A stretch of 64,000 nucleotides of DNA from Allobosea sp. BK604. Lineage in GTDB: Bacteria; Pseudomonadota; Alphaproteobacteria; Rhizobiales; Beijerinckiaceae. Under the pieces are notes generated by a model. It ran no database searches. It was not told where the DNA came from and was given only the letters and a program-made list of their open reading frames with translations. The DNA lies in contig NZ_SLZF01000005.1 in NCBI RefSeq assembly GCF_004341515.1, positions 186,001 through 250,000 of the forward strand, written 5' to 3'. A program made the translations under genes and the position numbers. Of this stretch, positions 41,270 through 50,500 are shown piece by piece; the stretch's first letter is position 1, and each line of letters begins with the position of its first letter.

Positions 41270-42655
41270 CTAGGCGCCACCCTGTTCCAACCACAGACGC
41301 CACCGCTCTTGCGAGTCAGGGGCCGGCAGTGCCGGCCCCTGACCAAGCGCCGCAAGGCTGCCCGCCCGGCCGACATTCAAGGCGATCGGGAAGTTCGGCC
41401 GCAATTCCATAGCAGGGCGGCCGAGCATATCCAGATACAGCGGCGAGCGCGCGCGGGTAGCCGCATCCAGAGAGCCTAGTTCGGCTAGCGAGATTCGGTT
41501 CGCGGCGCCCCTGGCAGCCATGCCGGCAAGGGGAGCGGCGGCTCCGCTCGCTATTCCTACGGGACCACCAACAGCGCCGCCGGCCGCGCCGCCGATGGCG
41601 CCGGACACTGCCGCGCCCAGGCCGCCGCGGCCGCCCATCAGGTTGCCAGCTGACCGGAGAGTATTTCGAACGGTGCCGCCCTTGATGATCGCCTTCAGGG
41701 CTTCTCGTTCGTCCTTGCTGAAACCGGCAACTTCCCGGGGGTTGCTGAGAATGGAGTCTGCGCGTTCCCGAACGGCAGTGTCGGCGTCGAAGCCTGAGTT
41801 AGTTCGCGCGGCTTTAAGCCTGGCCCCCTCCTCGACTCCCTGGAACTTTTCAGAGCGCTCCGCAGCGGCGCGATTTCCTCGCGCGGCGGTAAGGGTTTCT
41901 GCCGCGGCGGCAGCGGGACCAGCCACAACACTTCTCGGATCAGCTCGCCCCACGAACTCAGCCAACCCATCAACGAGTCGCTGAGCGGCTTCCTGCTCGG
42001 TTTCGTTGGTGAAGTCCTTTGCGACTTTCTGGGCTGCTCTACGGGCAGCTTCGAGCCCGGCGCTGGTGACGACGCTGTTGGCAGGCGGGTTGTCGAATTT
42101 GCTGAGGATTTCGAATGTCTTAGGGGCAAGTACATCAAGAATGCCATCCTGTTCGAGCGCTGCGCGCAAGCCGCCAACATGGCGCGTCACAGCGTCAGGT
42201 GAGTACTGAACGCCCATGTCGCGAAGCGCATCAAAGCCCTTGCTGGCGGCTTGCTTCAATGCCTCTGCGGTAGGCGGCACCACCTTGGCTTCCCGAAGCC
42301 CGTTGATGACGCCGGGTATGGCGTGGTCACCGGCCCGGATCGCCGGATTCATCGGTGAGAACGTGGCCGCCATTTCCATCGCGCGTTTACGGCCCTCTTC
42401 AGAAAGAGGGTCAAGCTTGCCCGAATATACGTCTCCAGGGGCCGTAAACGTGCGTATGAAATCGCCCAGGATACCGGCATCGCTATCGAACTGAAGCTTT
42501 CCGTCGGCTCGTTTACTGAGAGGCAGTACAGAGCCCTGCCACCGCTTCGCTGGCGGCTTCTCAGGCTGTACCGGCGCATATACCGACCATTGGTCAGTCT
42601 CCGGCTTGGCGGCGGGCTGCTTGACTACGGGGAAACGGTCCCAGGGGCTGGTCAT
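41270..42655 (-). CDS. Phage internal (ejection) protein, C-terminal member
   Basis: A 461-residue protein rich in Ala, Arg and Glu with long helices (about 150-330; GLEAARRAAQKVAKDFTNET). A Gly/Ala-rich hydrophobic segment comes near the C-terminus (GGLGAAVSGAIGGAAGGAVG, GIASGAAAPLAGMAARG). Large helical proteins with glycine-rich amphipathic segments in this position are typical of podovirus ejection proteins, which leave the virion and span the envelope. It overlaps the preceding gene by four bases. Assignment rests on position and composition. Confidence 0.68.
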   Translation of the reverse strand: MTSPWDRFPVVKQPAAKPETDQWSVYAPVQPEKPPAKRWQGSVLPLSKRADGKLQFDSDAGILGDFIRTFTAPGDVYSGKLDPLSEEGRKRAMEMAATFSPMNPAIRAGDHAIPGVINGLREAKVVPPTAEALKQAASKGFDALRDMGVQYSPDAVTRHVGGLRAALEQDGILDVLAPKTFEILSKFDNPPANSVVTSAGLEAARRAAQKVAKDFTNETEQEAAQRLVDGLAEFVGRADPRSVVAGPAAAAAETLTAARGNRAAAERSEKFQGVEEGARLKAARTNSGFDADTAVRERADSILSNPREVAGFSKDEREALKAIIKGGTVRNTLRSAGNLMGGRGGLGAAVSGAIGGAAGGAVGGPVGIASGAAAPLAGMAARGAANRISLAELGSLDAATRARSPLYLDMLGRPAMELRPNFPIALNVGRAGSLAALGQGPALPAPDSQERWRLWLEQGGA

Positions 42656-44643
42656 GGAATTCGCCTTTGCACGCCGTTCGGATCAATGAAGATGGTGCCG
42701 CTCGGCAGGCCTTTGAGCTGCTCCGGAGAGGACACCTTTCGGGGGCCCTCATCTGCCTTATGAGCCTCCGGGAAGAGCGGGTTCTTCTCGGAAAACTCGG
42801 CGAGCTTGTCGAAGAAGCCTTCGTCGAGCCGCTTGTTGGTCCGGACGTAGTCGCGGCGCATGCGCTCGACTTCGACACTGCGCTGATTGATGCGGCGCAT
42901 ATAATCGATGAGAAGGCGGTTGCCTTCCGGGTCGCGCTCCAGCCCCGGCGTGCTCGACATCAGGAAGTCGCGGTCTCTGCCCGCCAGCGCGCCAGGCATG
43001 CCGGCTCCGCCGGAGGGATTGCGCAGTTCAAGGGCAAACTGGTTTGCAATGGCGTTGATGGCTTCCGAGGGGCCTAGCCCTTCCGTCTCGATGCCGAATA
43101 CCGACTTGCCGAGGCGGGCGGCCTGCAACGCCATCTGAGCGCCGGCGCCTGTATGCACTGAGGGGCTGGTCAGCAGCGTTTCCAGCCGGTTGAGCGTTGC
43201 GATCTTCTGGTTTGCAAACTGCGCGCCCTTGATGAGGTCGCGGTTCATTTCCGCGAAATCCTTGGCCGCCTGCTTGTCGTATTCCGTCTCGCCTTCCGGC
43301 ATCCTGCTGGTGGTGCGCGGGCCGGTCGACCTGCGGAATTCCTGAAAGCCCATCGGCTTGCGGCCGGCGGCCTGCTCCTCCTGCCGGTAGAAGCGATAGT
43401 TGCGGACGGCGTCGGTCGGGGCGTTCGCAGCCTGACGCTGCTTGGCGTCGGCAATCTCAAGATCCAACTTCGCCTTGATGGCATCGCGCGCCGTTTCAGT
43501 CTTCGCCAGCGCCAGACCCCGCGTCAGGTTCAGGATTTTCGGGTTGTTCGATAGCGTCTCCTGGTCGACGACGGTGTTCGTGCCGGGGATGACGAACTGA
43601 GCCGGCGCTCCCTGCGCGGGGACATCAGCGATTGGTCCTGCTGGCGCTGCCGGCGCCTGCGTCACCTGCACCGGCTGTTGCCCGCCGGCGCGCTTTGAAA
43701 GCTCGCCCTGCATCATCTGACGCAAGTTGTCGGGCACGTTCGGGTTGTCGATATAGGCCTGGAGCTGGTCGGAGTGGAGATCGGAGTACGAGCCCTGCCC
43801 ATTGCCGAACTGCGGTGCAGTCTGCGCGACCTGTGCGCCAGGGGCCGAAAACGGCGAGCCGCGCTGCACCGGCGCGACGGGCGCCGCAACCTGTGTCTGG
43901 CCGTCATTTCCCTGATGGCGCGCCAGATAGTCCATCAGCGAAGTACCATTGCGATCCGTGGGATTGTACCGGCCACCACTGGCGATGAACTTGGCCAGCC
44001 CCTCCTTTCCGCCGAGATGCGCAACGGCGCGCATTCCCTCCAGCGTGACGGGGACGCCGTTCACCGTGCTGCCGACAGCCTGATCAAGGCCATTCTGCGC
44101 AATGAAGTTGTCGATGTCGCCGAAGTGCCAGCGCTCGGCTCTCTGCTGCAACTCGGGCGACCCCATGAACTGCTGCGGCGTCGTGCCCTGCGGGATCGCG
44201 CCGGCCGCTGCCGCCTCCTGCAAGCGAGCCTGCCCGAACTGAGCCCGGCCGAAGTGCCCGACCTGGCCGCCAGCCCCTACCGCGTTGTTCTGAGCGCGAT
44301 AGTTGCCGCCGCTCTCGAAGTTGATCAGCGAGGATGGAGACGAGCCTGCCGGTGATGTTGGTGCGGCCATGGCAGCCTGTGAGCCGCCGCCGAACAGACC
44401 GTTCAGGAGGTTGGCGTCCGAGCGCTGATCAAGACGGGACTGCCCAAGCTTCGCGAGGCTGATACCCGTATCGAGATCGCCTGCGGCAAAGGCCTTCTGC
44501 GCAGCGCCGGCATAGTTCCCGGCCTGGATATCTTCGCCGAGCTCAGCATAGCGCTCGCGCCTGCGATTGAGCTCAAGTTGCTTGCCGAGGTTGCCGAGAG
44601 CCGAGTTGATGCCGGTGAAGCTGCTGGAATAGTCAAAGGCCAT
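42652..44643 (-). CDS. Phage internal protein with lytic transglycosylase-like domain
   Basis: A 663-residue protein. Residues about 105-235 look like a lysozyme-fold transglycosylase: SSLINFESGGNYRAQNNAVG with the expected catalytic Glu, GHFGRAQFGQARLQEAAAAG and GMRAVAHLGGKEGLAKFIAS. A Pro/Gln-rich linker follows, and the C-terminal 250 residues are helical (GAQFANQKIATLNRLETLLT, RRINQRSVEVERMRRDYVRT). This is the arrangement of ejection proteins that cut peptidoglycan during DNA injection. It is coupled to the next phage gene and lies one gene after a smaller ejection-type protein. Confidence 0.75.
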   Translation of the reverse strand: MAFDYSSSFTGINSALGNLGKQLELNRRRERYAELGEDIQAGNYAGAAQKAFAAGDLDTGISLAKLGQSRLDQRSDANLLNGLFGGGSQAAMAAPTSPAGSSPSSLINFESGGNYRAQNNAVGAGGQVGHFGRAQFGQARLQEAAAAGAIPQGTTPQQFMGSPELQQRAERWHFGDIDNFIAQNGLDQAVGSTVNGVPVTLEGMRAVAHLGGKEGLAKFIASGGRYNPTDRNGTSLMDYLARHQGNDGQTQVAAPVAPVQRGSPFSAPGAQVAQTAPQFGNGQGSYSDLHSDQLQAYIDNPNVPDNLRQMMQGELSKRAGGQQPVQVTQAPAAPAGPIADVPAQGAPAQFVIPGTNTVVDQETLSNNPKILNLTRGLALAKTETARDAIKAKLDLEIADAKQRQAANAPTDAVRNYRFYRQEEQAAGRKPMGFQEFRRSTGPRTTSRMPEGETEYDKQAAKDFAEMNRDLIKGAQFANQKIATLNRLETLLTSPSVHTGAGAQMALQAARLGKSVFGIETEGLGPSEAINAIANQFALELRNPSGGAGMPGALAGRDRDFLMSSTPGLERDPEGNRLLIDYMRRINQRSVEVERMRRDYVRTNKRLDEGFFDKLAEFSEKNPLFPEAHKADEGPRKVSSPEQLKGLPSGTIFIDPNGVQRRIP

Positions 44644-44655
44644 CGTTGCGCCCCT

Positions 44656-45492
44656 CTATCGCTTCGCAGCGGCTGCCGTCCCGCCCGCCATCAGCCCGGC
44701 CGCGAGCGGGCTGCCCATGCCGAGCGTCAGCAGGCTGAGGCCGGAGCCGATGATGTTCGTGGTCATGCTGTTCCGGCTCGCGACGGCGTCGGCGGCGTTC
44801 TTCTGGCCGGTCTGGACGGCGCTCAGGCCGGCATTGGCCGCGTTCCAGATGTTGTTGGCGCCGAGGCCGGCGAGGTTCTGGTAGAGGCCGGATTCCTGCC
44901 CGGCCGTCGTGCCCCAGACATTGCTGACGTCGCGGCCCTGCTGCGCCAGGAGGTTGCCGAGATTCTGCTGGATGCCGGACTGCGTCGCTGCCGTCTGCTG
45001 GCCCATGCCGGCAAGGCCCTGAACCTGCCCCTGCCAGCGGCCGTAATCCTCGTCGGCCAGGGCGTTCGCCCGGTCGCTGATCGCCTGCATGGTGTTGCCG
45101 GAGCCGAGCGCCCCGAGCGCGGAAGCCTTGCGCGCGACCGCATCCGTCGCCTCATCGACGCGGCGCTGATAGCCGGGGCTGGCGCGATAGGCGTTGACGG
45201 TGCTGTCATAGCCCGCCTGGCCGTTGAGGCCGAGGCTGTCCTCGTAAGTGCCGAGCGCGCGCAGGCCTGATTGCGCATAGGGGTCGAGCCGCTCGATCGC
45301 CGCCTGGTATTGCGGCGCCGCCGCGGCATAGCCCTGCTCGAGCGCGGCGAGACTGTTCGTCCGCCCGGTGCCGAGCGCGTTGAGCGCGTTCGTCTGCGTA
45401 TTGCCCAGAAGCTCAGCGACGCGATTGCTCGCATCCTGTGCCTGGTCATAGCCCCAGATGCCGATATTTCGGCTCGCGGTGCCAGCTGCCAT
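44656..45492 (-). CDS. Phage internal (ejection) protein, gp7-like
   Basis: A 278-residue Ala/Gln/Asn-rich helical protein (ELLGNTQTNALNALGTGRTN, QYQAAIERLDPYAQSGLRAL, VDEATDAVARKASALGALGS) with a hydrophobic glycine-rich end (LSLLTLGMGSPLAAGLMAGG). No enzymatic motif is present. Composition and order before the transglycosylase gene resemble the first of the three ejection proteins of P22-like podoviruses. This is a positional assignment. Confidence 0.65.
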   Translation of the reverse strand: MAAGTASRNIGIWGYDQAQDASNRVAELLGNTQTNALNALGTGRTNSLAALEQGYAAAAPQYQAAIERLDPYAQSGLRALGTYEDSLGLNGQAGYDSTVNAYRASPGYQRRVDEATDAVARKASALGALGSGNTMQAISDRANALADEDYGRWQGQVQGLAGMGQQTAATQSGIQQNLGNLLAQQGRDVSNVWGTTAGQESGLYQNLAGLGANNIWNAANAGLSAVQTGQKNAADAVASRNSMTTNIIGSGLSLLTLGMGSPLAAGLMAGGTAAAAKR

Positions 45493-45519
45493 GTCGTTGG
45501 ATCCCTGATGAGAGGCGAT

Positions 45520-45564
45520 GCATCGGCCCGAAAACTGGATTGCGGTTGTCGGGAAAGCCGATGC
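45520..45564. repeat. Dispersed palindromic repeat, family 2 (copy D)
   Basis: GCATCGGCCCGAAAACTGGA, TTGCGGTTGTCGGGAAAGCC, GATGC: an imperfect palindrome between two phage genes, like the copy at 32078-32118. Confidence 0.65.
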
Positions 45565-45576
45565 GAAAGCGAGGAG

Positions 45577-46245
45577 CTAGTAGCCGGTGACGTCGATGAC
45601 GGCGTATTCGCCGACATTGCCGTAGGCGCCCGAGGCACCGAAGGCCCCGAGGCTCTTGACGGCCGAAGTGATGCTATTGCCGGAGGAACGCAGGCAGTGC
45701 GCGAACAGGCGGTTGCCGGCGGGAAGACCGAGATTCACGCCGAAGAACGGAGCCCGCATGATCAGCGGGGCATAGGTTCTCCCCGGCGCCCCGGTGAAGC
45801 CGGTATCGCAGCCGAGGAAGCGGACGGCCTTGATGATCGGGGCGCTGGAGTCGAAGACGAGACGGCTCGACGCGTCGTAGACCTTCAGGCCGAAATCGGA
45901 ATATGAGCCGGTCAGGATGTCGAAGACGTAGAAATCGACCGTCTCCGTCACGGCCTCACCGACGAGATTGGTGATGAACATCCAATTGAATGTCCAGGTG
46001 CCGCCGTCAAAGTAGGAATGCAGCATGACCGGGTGCAGCGCGGAGGCGCGGCACGCGACCAGCACCTCCTCGCCACCGGAGACGGTGATCGCCATGGGCT
46101 GCCCGCCATATCCGGCCGGGACAGGCGGCGACGTGGCCGCGACCGAGACCGAAACCGATCTCTTCTCGCGGAAGCCCATGTTCCGCCAGGTCTCGTCGAT
46201 CTGGACGGTGTTGAATTCGTTATAGACGATGAGCCCGTCCGCCAT
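45577..46245 (-). CDS. Phage tail/receptor-region protein, function unknown
   Basis: A 222-residue, mainly beta-strand protein starting MADGLIVYNEFNTVQIDETW. It contains PMAITVSGGEEVLVACRASA and, at about residue 128, GLKVYDASSRLVFDSSAPII with VRFLG. That block is also present in the adjacent 100-residue gene product (KVWDASGNLVLDSADRLLRF), so the two share a module. The start overlaps the upstream stop by one base. A tail-tip or fibre role is inferred from position only. Confidence 0.65.
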   Translation of the reverse strand: MADGLIVYNEFNTVQIDETWRNMGFREKRSVSVSVAATSPPVPAGYGGQPMAITVSGGEEVLVACRASALHPVMLHSYFDGGTWTFNWMFITNLVGEAVTETVDFYVFDILTGSYSDFGLKVYDASSRLVFDSSAPIIKAVRFLGCDTGFTGAPGRTYAPLIMRAPFFGVNLGLPAGNRLFAHCLRSSGNSITSAVKSLGAFGASGAYGNVGEYAVIDVTGY

Positions 46246-46547
46246 CAGTAGACCACGTATTGCAGCCGGGTCGTCGGGTGGGCGGCTGTCAGCGTGTAGA
46301 CCATCACGTTGCCGACAAAGCTGATGCTGGGCGCGAGCATCCCTTCGCCCGGCCAGAATGACAGCGCGTTGTTCGAATGCATCGTGCAGAAGCAATGCGG
46401 CTCGCCGGTCAGGAACCCGTCATTGGTGATCGTGCCTGACACCGGGCCGGGACCGACAATGGCCGTCCCGAGAAAGCGCAGCAGCCGATCGGCGCTGTCG
46501 AGGACGAGGTTGCCGCTTGCGTCCCAGACCTTGAGACCGGCGGCCAT
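46245..46547 (-). CDS. Small phage tail-region protein
   Basis: A 100-residue beta-rich protein starting MAAGLKVWDASGNLVLDSAD. It shares the (K)VxDASGxLVxDS...RFLG motif with its downstream neighbour, suggesting duplication and divergence. It overlaps its neighbours by one base on each side, so all three are translated from one message. Function unknown; probably structural. Confidence 0.65.
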   Translation of the reverse strand: MAAGLKVWDASGNLVLDSADRLLRFLGTAIVGPGPVSGTITNDGFLTGEPHCFCTMHSNNALSFWPGEGMLAPSISFVGNVMVYTLTAAHPTTRLQYVVY

Positions 46548-47287
46548 CAGATGTTGACCCCGATGGCGACGCGCAGGACGTTGCTCGCGTCGTAGATCCT
46601 GGTGTTCTCGTTGGTGATTTCCTGCCGCGCCCCGCTCGTGCCGGAGCGGAGCACAATCGGCACGCCGAACACGAAGGCGCTGCCATTGTAGGTGAGAACC
46701 TGCTGCGCCGTGCCACTGTCGGTGAAGTACATGGCGGAAGCAGTGAACCCGATCGCGGAGCCGCCGCCAGAGAGCGCAATCGCCTCCATGCCGGCGTAGG
46801 AACTGCCGGCCGCGATATGCCAGCCATAGGCCGCGGAGGCGCCGCTCGGGGCCGCCTTGGCAGCGAGGTAGACCGCGCCGCTTGCCGTAGCGTTGTTGGC
46901 CCCGGTCCGAGCGCTGTTTGCCGTCGCCTCAACCGTGGTGACGGCGGATGCAATCGCCGTGTCAGCAGCAATACGAGCGTTCGTCTCGGTGACGATCGAT
47001 GCGGCGTTCGTGGCCGATGAGGCTTCAACCGTATCGATCTGCGAGGCCAGAATGCCGTCGTCAGTCTCGCGGATCGTGGCCTCTGTGGTGATCTGCGCCT
47101 GAAGGTCTCCAGCCGTGAACTCAAGCGTCGTGACCTTCGTCGTCAGGTCGACGACGGATTGCTTCATCCAGCCCCAGAGGCTCTGGACCCAGTCCTGCCA
47201 GGCCTGCGTCGGGCGCCCGTCTTCCCTGACGACCGGCTGAAGGCTGGTCAGGATGAACGGGATATTGTCGGGCTTCACATCGGCCAT
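46547..47287 (-). CDS. Phage tail protein with DUF1983-like C-terminus
   Basis: A 246-residue protein. The N-terminal 50 residues (FILTSLQPVVREDGRPTQAW, WVQSLWGWMKQSVVDLTTKV) are followed by a coiled coil with repeating ITTEATIRE...TNARIAADTAIASAV. The C-terminal beta domain (YTDSG-type region; FVFGVPIVLRSGTSG, NTRIYDASNVLRVAIG) resembles the central-fibre DUF1983 region at the end of lambda J-type proteins. Here it is probably a fibre or fibre-adaptor of a podovirus tail. Start ATG 47287. Confidence 0.7.
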   Translation of the reverse strand: MADVKPDNIPFILTSLQPVVREDGRPTQAWQDWVQSLWGWMKQSVVDLTTKVTTLEFTAGDLQAQITTEATIRETDDGILASQIDTVEASSATNAASIVTETNARIAADTAIASAVTTVEATANSARTGANNATASGAVYLAAKAAPSGASAAYGWHIAAGSSYAGMEAIALSGGGSAIGFTASAMYFTDSGTAQQVLTYNGSAFVFGVPIVLRSGTSGARQEITNENTRIYDASNVLRVAIGVNI

Positions 47288-47304
47288 CTCACCACCCTCG
47301 CCTG

Positions 47305-47398
47305 GAGCGCTTCCTCGACATGCGCAAGTGCTCTATCTCTCTGATTTGACGCATTTCTCTGACGCGAACCGGCACCCGTTTCGCTCGAGCATGTGCTA
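47305..47398 (+). repeat. Dispersed palindromic repeat, family 1 (copy D, inside prophage)
   Basis: GAGCGCTTCCTCGACATGCG...GATTTGACGCATTTCTCTGA, then CGCGAACCGGCACCCG, TTTCGCTCGAGCATG. It has the same order as copy B and ends in the stop codon of the gp10-like gene. It separates the head-completion gene from the tail genes. Confidence 0.75.
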
Positions 47399-48784
47399 GG
47401 TGCCGCGCGCCGCCAGGCGCTCGGCCGTGGCGCCGCTGAAGGAGAAATCCGCCGTGCCCTCGCCGCGGAAGCGGACGATCAGGCCGTGCTGCGTGCCGAG
47501 CCCGAGACTGGCGACGCTGAGCGGCCATCTCCCCGCATCGGCGAGCGAGCGCGTCAGCTCGTCCGACCAGGTCTTGCCGCCATCATGCGACCAGGACACG
47601 AGCACCTGCTCGGCCGCCTCGGTGAAGTCCGCCGAGAGCCTGCAGGCGATACGCGCCGGAAAATCCTTGAGCGGGCCGGACTGGATGAGCCAGGGCAGCG
47701 GCTGCCCGTTCTCGCTCAGCGTTGCCGTGAGAGCCTGAAGGTTGCCGCCCAACGTGTCGCCAAAGACCCATAGGCCGTTCGAATAGATCGAGCGCGAGGC
47801 GCGCCAGCGCGCCGGCGTTGTGAGTTTGCTGGTCTTCTCGTGCCAGGCATTGGCGGAGACGTCATAGACCCAGGTGCCGGCATCGCTGGACACCGCGACG
47901 AAGCCGCGCCCGTTCCAGACGAAGACGCAGAGCTCGAGCGAGGCGATGGTCGAGGCGGCGATGAACCGGTCGACATCGGCCGTCGACACCGTCGCCGTCT
48001 CGTAGCCCTGCAGCGTCCTGACCGTCCTGTCGGAGGCGACGAAGAAGACCGGGTTGTTCCAGGCCTCCTCATGGCCGGCGACCGCCATGGTGGTGAGGAT
48101 GCCGATCGGCGGCACGGTCGCGGCGCGCTGCAGCGGGAACGGTGCCGTGCCGACATTGACATAGGGCTCGATCGTGCTGGAGCCGAAGGCATAGGCGATG
48201 TTGCCGGAGACGGCGATGCGGCGCAGCCCGTCCGCCCGGTTCTCAGCCGTCGCGAAGCTCAGCGCATTGATCGCCGTGCTGTTCAGATCTGAGGCGAAGA
48301 TCCGGCCGTCGGGCAGCGAGAACAGGAAATAGCCGCCGAGGAAGTCGACGCTGTTGACCGATGCCGGCAGGTCGGCATCGGGATAGGCGGAGACCGCGCT
48401 CGCGCTCAGCAGATAGGCGCCGCCACTCTCGCGCACCGCCACGATATCGGGCGTCGAGACGCCGCCTGTGACCTTGTTGTTGCGCGCCAGCGTGACGCCG
48501 TCGCTGCCCGGGATCGCGCCGGTCAGCGTGGTGACGGCGCCTCCGGCCGAGACCGTGACGACGGCTCCGTTGAACACGGCATATTTGACGCCGTTGACAT
48601 CGAGCATGCCGCGAAGCGGCGCGCTCTTGCCGGTCGCCGAGAGGGTCACCAGCCCGGGATCGCGCCGGACATAGGTTCGCCCGCCCTCCTGCACGGCATG
48701 GCAGTTCAGATAGCGCCCCTCGCCCTCCCCCGGCCTGGCGCCTGGGGTCGAGCTCCTGGGGAAGGGAAAGGCCGTGCCCGCCAT
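47396..48784 (-). CDS. P22 gp10-like packaged-DNA stabilisation protein
   Basis: A 462-residue protein made of repeated beta-blades (GMLDVNGVKYAVFNGAVVTV, SVDFLGGYFLFSLPDGRIFA, SVAGHEEAWNNPVFFVA-type blocks, GLWVFGDTLGGNLQ). FVGYET-like TLQGYETATVSTADVDRFIA and CVFVWNGRGFVAVSSDAGTW resemble the P22 gp10/hub family that plugs the portal after DNA packaging. Gene order (coat, gp4-like, this) agrees. Its start shares one base with the gp4-like stop. Confidence 0.75.
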   Translation of the reverse strand: MAGTAFPFPRSSTPGARPGEGEGRYLNCHAVQEGGRTYVRRDPGLVTLSATGKSAPLRGMLDVNGVKYAVFNGAVVTVSAGGAVTTLTGAIPGSDGVTLARNNKVTGGVSTPDIVAVRESGGAYLLSASAVSAYPDADLPASVNSVDFLGGYFLFSLPDGRIFASDLNSTAINALSFATAENRADGLRRIAVSGNIAYAFGSSTIEPYVNVGTAPFPLQRAATVPPIGILTTMAVAGHEEAWNNPVFFVASDRTVRTLQGYETATVSTADVDRFIAASTIASLELCVFVWNGRGFVAVSSDAGTWVYDVSANAWHEKTSKLTTPARWRASRSIYSNGLWVFGDTLGGNLQALTATLSENGQPLPWLIQSGPLKDFPARIACRLSADFTEAAEQVLVSWSHDGGKTWSDELTRSLADAGRWPLSVASLGLGTQHGLIVRFRGEGTADFSFSGATAERLAARGT

Positions 48785-49164
48785 CAGACGCCATCCGTGA
48801 TCGACCAGGGGCGACGCCGCAGCAGCGCCTTGTCGACCCTGAGCATGGCGCCGGTGCCGCGTCCGATGCGCTGGATCGTACGCAGCTCGTCCTCGGCCGC
48901 CTGCTTGGCGCCATAGTCACGCGGGCGGCCGAATTTCGGGCCGCAGATCTCGGTCAGATAGGCGGTGAGCGCGTTGAACACCGCGTCCTCGATGCTCTCG
49001 GCATCGGGGATATAGATGATGTTGCGCCGCGCGAGCTCGGCCAGCGTCGTGTCGAGGCGCTGCTCGACCCAGGCCGTGTCGTCGGCATTCGGCGTCTGCC
49101 CGGAGGCGAGGGAAAACAACTCCCCCAGCACCTCGCGGACCAAGGCTGCCTTGTCCTGGCTCAT
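48784..49164 (-). CDS. P22 gp4-like head-completion (tail accessory) protein
   Basis: A 126-residue helical protein starting MSQDKAALVREVLGELFSLA, with VEQRLDTTLAELARRNIIYI and AVFNALTAYLTEICGPKFGR. Its size and position between coat and the gp10-like protein match the tail accessory factor that binds the portal ring in P22-like phages. The last part (GRGTGAMLRVDKALLRRRP) is basic. Sequence identity to known gp4 cannot be judged here. Confidence 0.7.
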   Translation of the reverse strand: MSQDKAALVREVLGELFSLASGQTPNADDTAWVEQRLDTTLAELARRNIIYIPDAESIEDAVFNALTAYLTEICGPKFGRPRDYGAKQAAEDELRTIQRIGRGTGAMLRVDKALLRRRPWSITDGV

Positions 49165-49179
49165 GGCGTGCCCTCGATG

Positions 49180-49204
49180 AAAAAGGGCGGCCCGAGGGCC
49201 GCCC
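49180..49204 (-). terminator. Rho-independent terminator after the coat gene
   Basis: Minus-strand GGGCGGCCCTCGGGCCGCCC followed by TTTTT: a perfect eight-pair stem. It lies 25 bases after the coat protein stop, so transcription of the tail genes is reduced relative to coat, or uses readthrough. Confidence 0.85.
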
Positions 49205-49228
49205 GTCTGGTTTTCGTTTCGTCCTGGA

Positions 49229-50488
49229 TCACGCCGTGCCGTTGATGCGCGTCGCGAGGTTCGGGCGCACCGGCGTCACGCCGTAGAGCACGTCGAAGCG
49301 CCAGGTGCTGACATCGTTGCTGATGTCGTAGCCGGAGGTAACGCGCACCGAGAGCCCGTCCTCGTTGATGCGGGCCTTGAAGGCGGCGCCCTCCGGCAGC
49401 TCCATCGGGACCACGGCCAGGTGGAAGGCGTCCTTGTGGAAGATCATCGGCTGGCGGTAGCCGGTGCCGCCGGTGCCGAGCACGGTGATCGGCGCGTTGT
49501 CCGCCGGCACGGCGCTGACCGTCCGGTAGGGGCCCGACGCGATGATCGGCGGCGAGATCGTCAGCGCCGCCGGGCCGGTCGAGGCGCCGGAATTGGCGTC
49601 GGCCAGCACGACGAACTGGCGCAGGAACGGCAAGGTGCTGCCGTCGATCGGGTTCACCGCATAGACATTGGCGATGGTGACGATATCGCCGGCCCTGAGG
49701 ATGCCGGCGGTGGAATTGGTCCAGCCATCGGTGTTCAGGGTCTGCGAATAGCTCTGCTTCGAAGCCGCATAGCTGACGCCCTGGTCGGCGCCCTGGACCA
49801 GCGGCGTGCCGGTGGCGACGCCGACGGTGTGGGTCTTGACGTTCTGGGACATGTAGACATCCGAGCCGTCGAGCATGGGCAGCCGCGCCTTCTGCAGCGC
49901 GTTCCGCGACACGCCGGTGTCGTAGTAGTTGTTGAACGCGCCCTTCAGCCCGGCATCATCGGCCGGCGACAGCAGGCCGTTGCGGCCATCCTGCGGAATG
50001 GCGAACTCGTTCAGCCGCTCCGTGCCCTTCAGGTAATCGGGATAGGAATCGATGACCTGGCCGGGCGTGCCGACATGGTTCGGCACGAAGCGGTAGAGCC
50101 CGGCCAGATCGGCATCGATGCGGTTGGCGAAGGCGTGCATCAGCGGGCGGATCTTCTCCTCGCCGATGCGCCGCGCCCCCTTCGGCCCCGACAGGAACAT
50201 GGTGAGTTCCTTGGAGGTGAAGGACAGGCCCTTGTTGAGCTGGGTGTTGACGGTGACGTTCATCGTCGCTTCCTCGGCCTCGGCGACCGAGAGGGTCGCG
50301 CCTTCGCCGGGGATGAAATTCTCCGGGCGCTTGACGCGCACGGTGTCGCCGACCTTCCAGCCCTTCACGTCATCGGCGAACTCGCCCTCATGGACGCGCG
50401 AGACCAGATTGCCGAGCACCAGCGCATTCTTGAGCTGGTACTGCGCTTCCCGGACAATGATGTCCTGGACCTTCATGTCATTTGCCAT
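49229..50488 (-). CDS. P22-like major capsid (coat) protein
   Basis: A 419-residue protein with the HK97-fold pattern of P22 gp5-like coats. It starts with an N-arm helix (MKVQDIIVREAQYQLKNALV) and the barrel-like region (GDTVRVKRPENFIPGEGATL). NTQLNKGLSFTSKELTMFLS, AFANRIDADLAGLYRFVPNH and GDIVTIANVYAVNPIDGSTL follow. Length and motif order fit. It follows the scaffold gene on the same strand and is followed by a strong terminator, as is usual for a highly expressed coat gene. Confidence 0.88.
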   Translation of the reverse strand: MANDMKVQDIIVREAQYQLKNALVLGNLVSRVHEGEFADDVKGWKVGDTVRVKRPENFIPGEGATLSVAEAEEATMNVTVNTQLNKGLSFTSKELTMFLSGPKGARRIGEEKIRPLMHAFANRIDADLAGLYRFVPNHVGTPGQVIDSYPDYLKGTERLNEFAIPQDGRNGLLSPADDAGLKGAFNNYYDTGVSRNALQKARLPMLDGSDVYMSQNVKTHTVGVATGTPLVQGADQGVSYAASKQSYSQTLNTDGWTNSTAGILRAGDIVTIANVYAVNPIDGSTLPFLRQFVVLADANSGASTGPAALTISPPIIASGPYRTVSAVPADNAPITVLGTGGTGYRQPMIFHKDAFHLAVVPMELPEGAAFKARINEDGLSVRVTSGYDISNDVSTWRFDVLYGVTPVRPNLATRINGTA

Positions 50489-50500
50489 TGCGGCTGTTCC

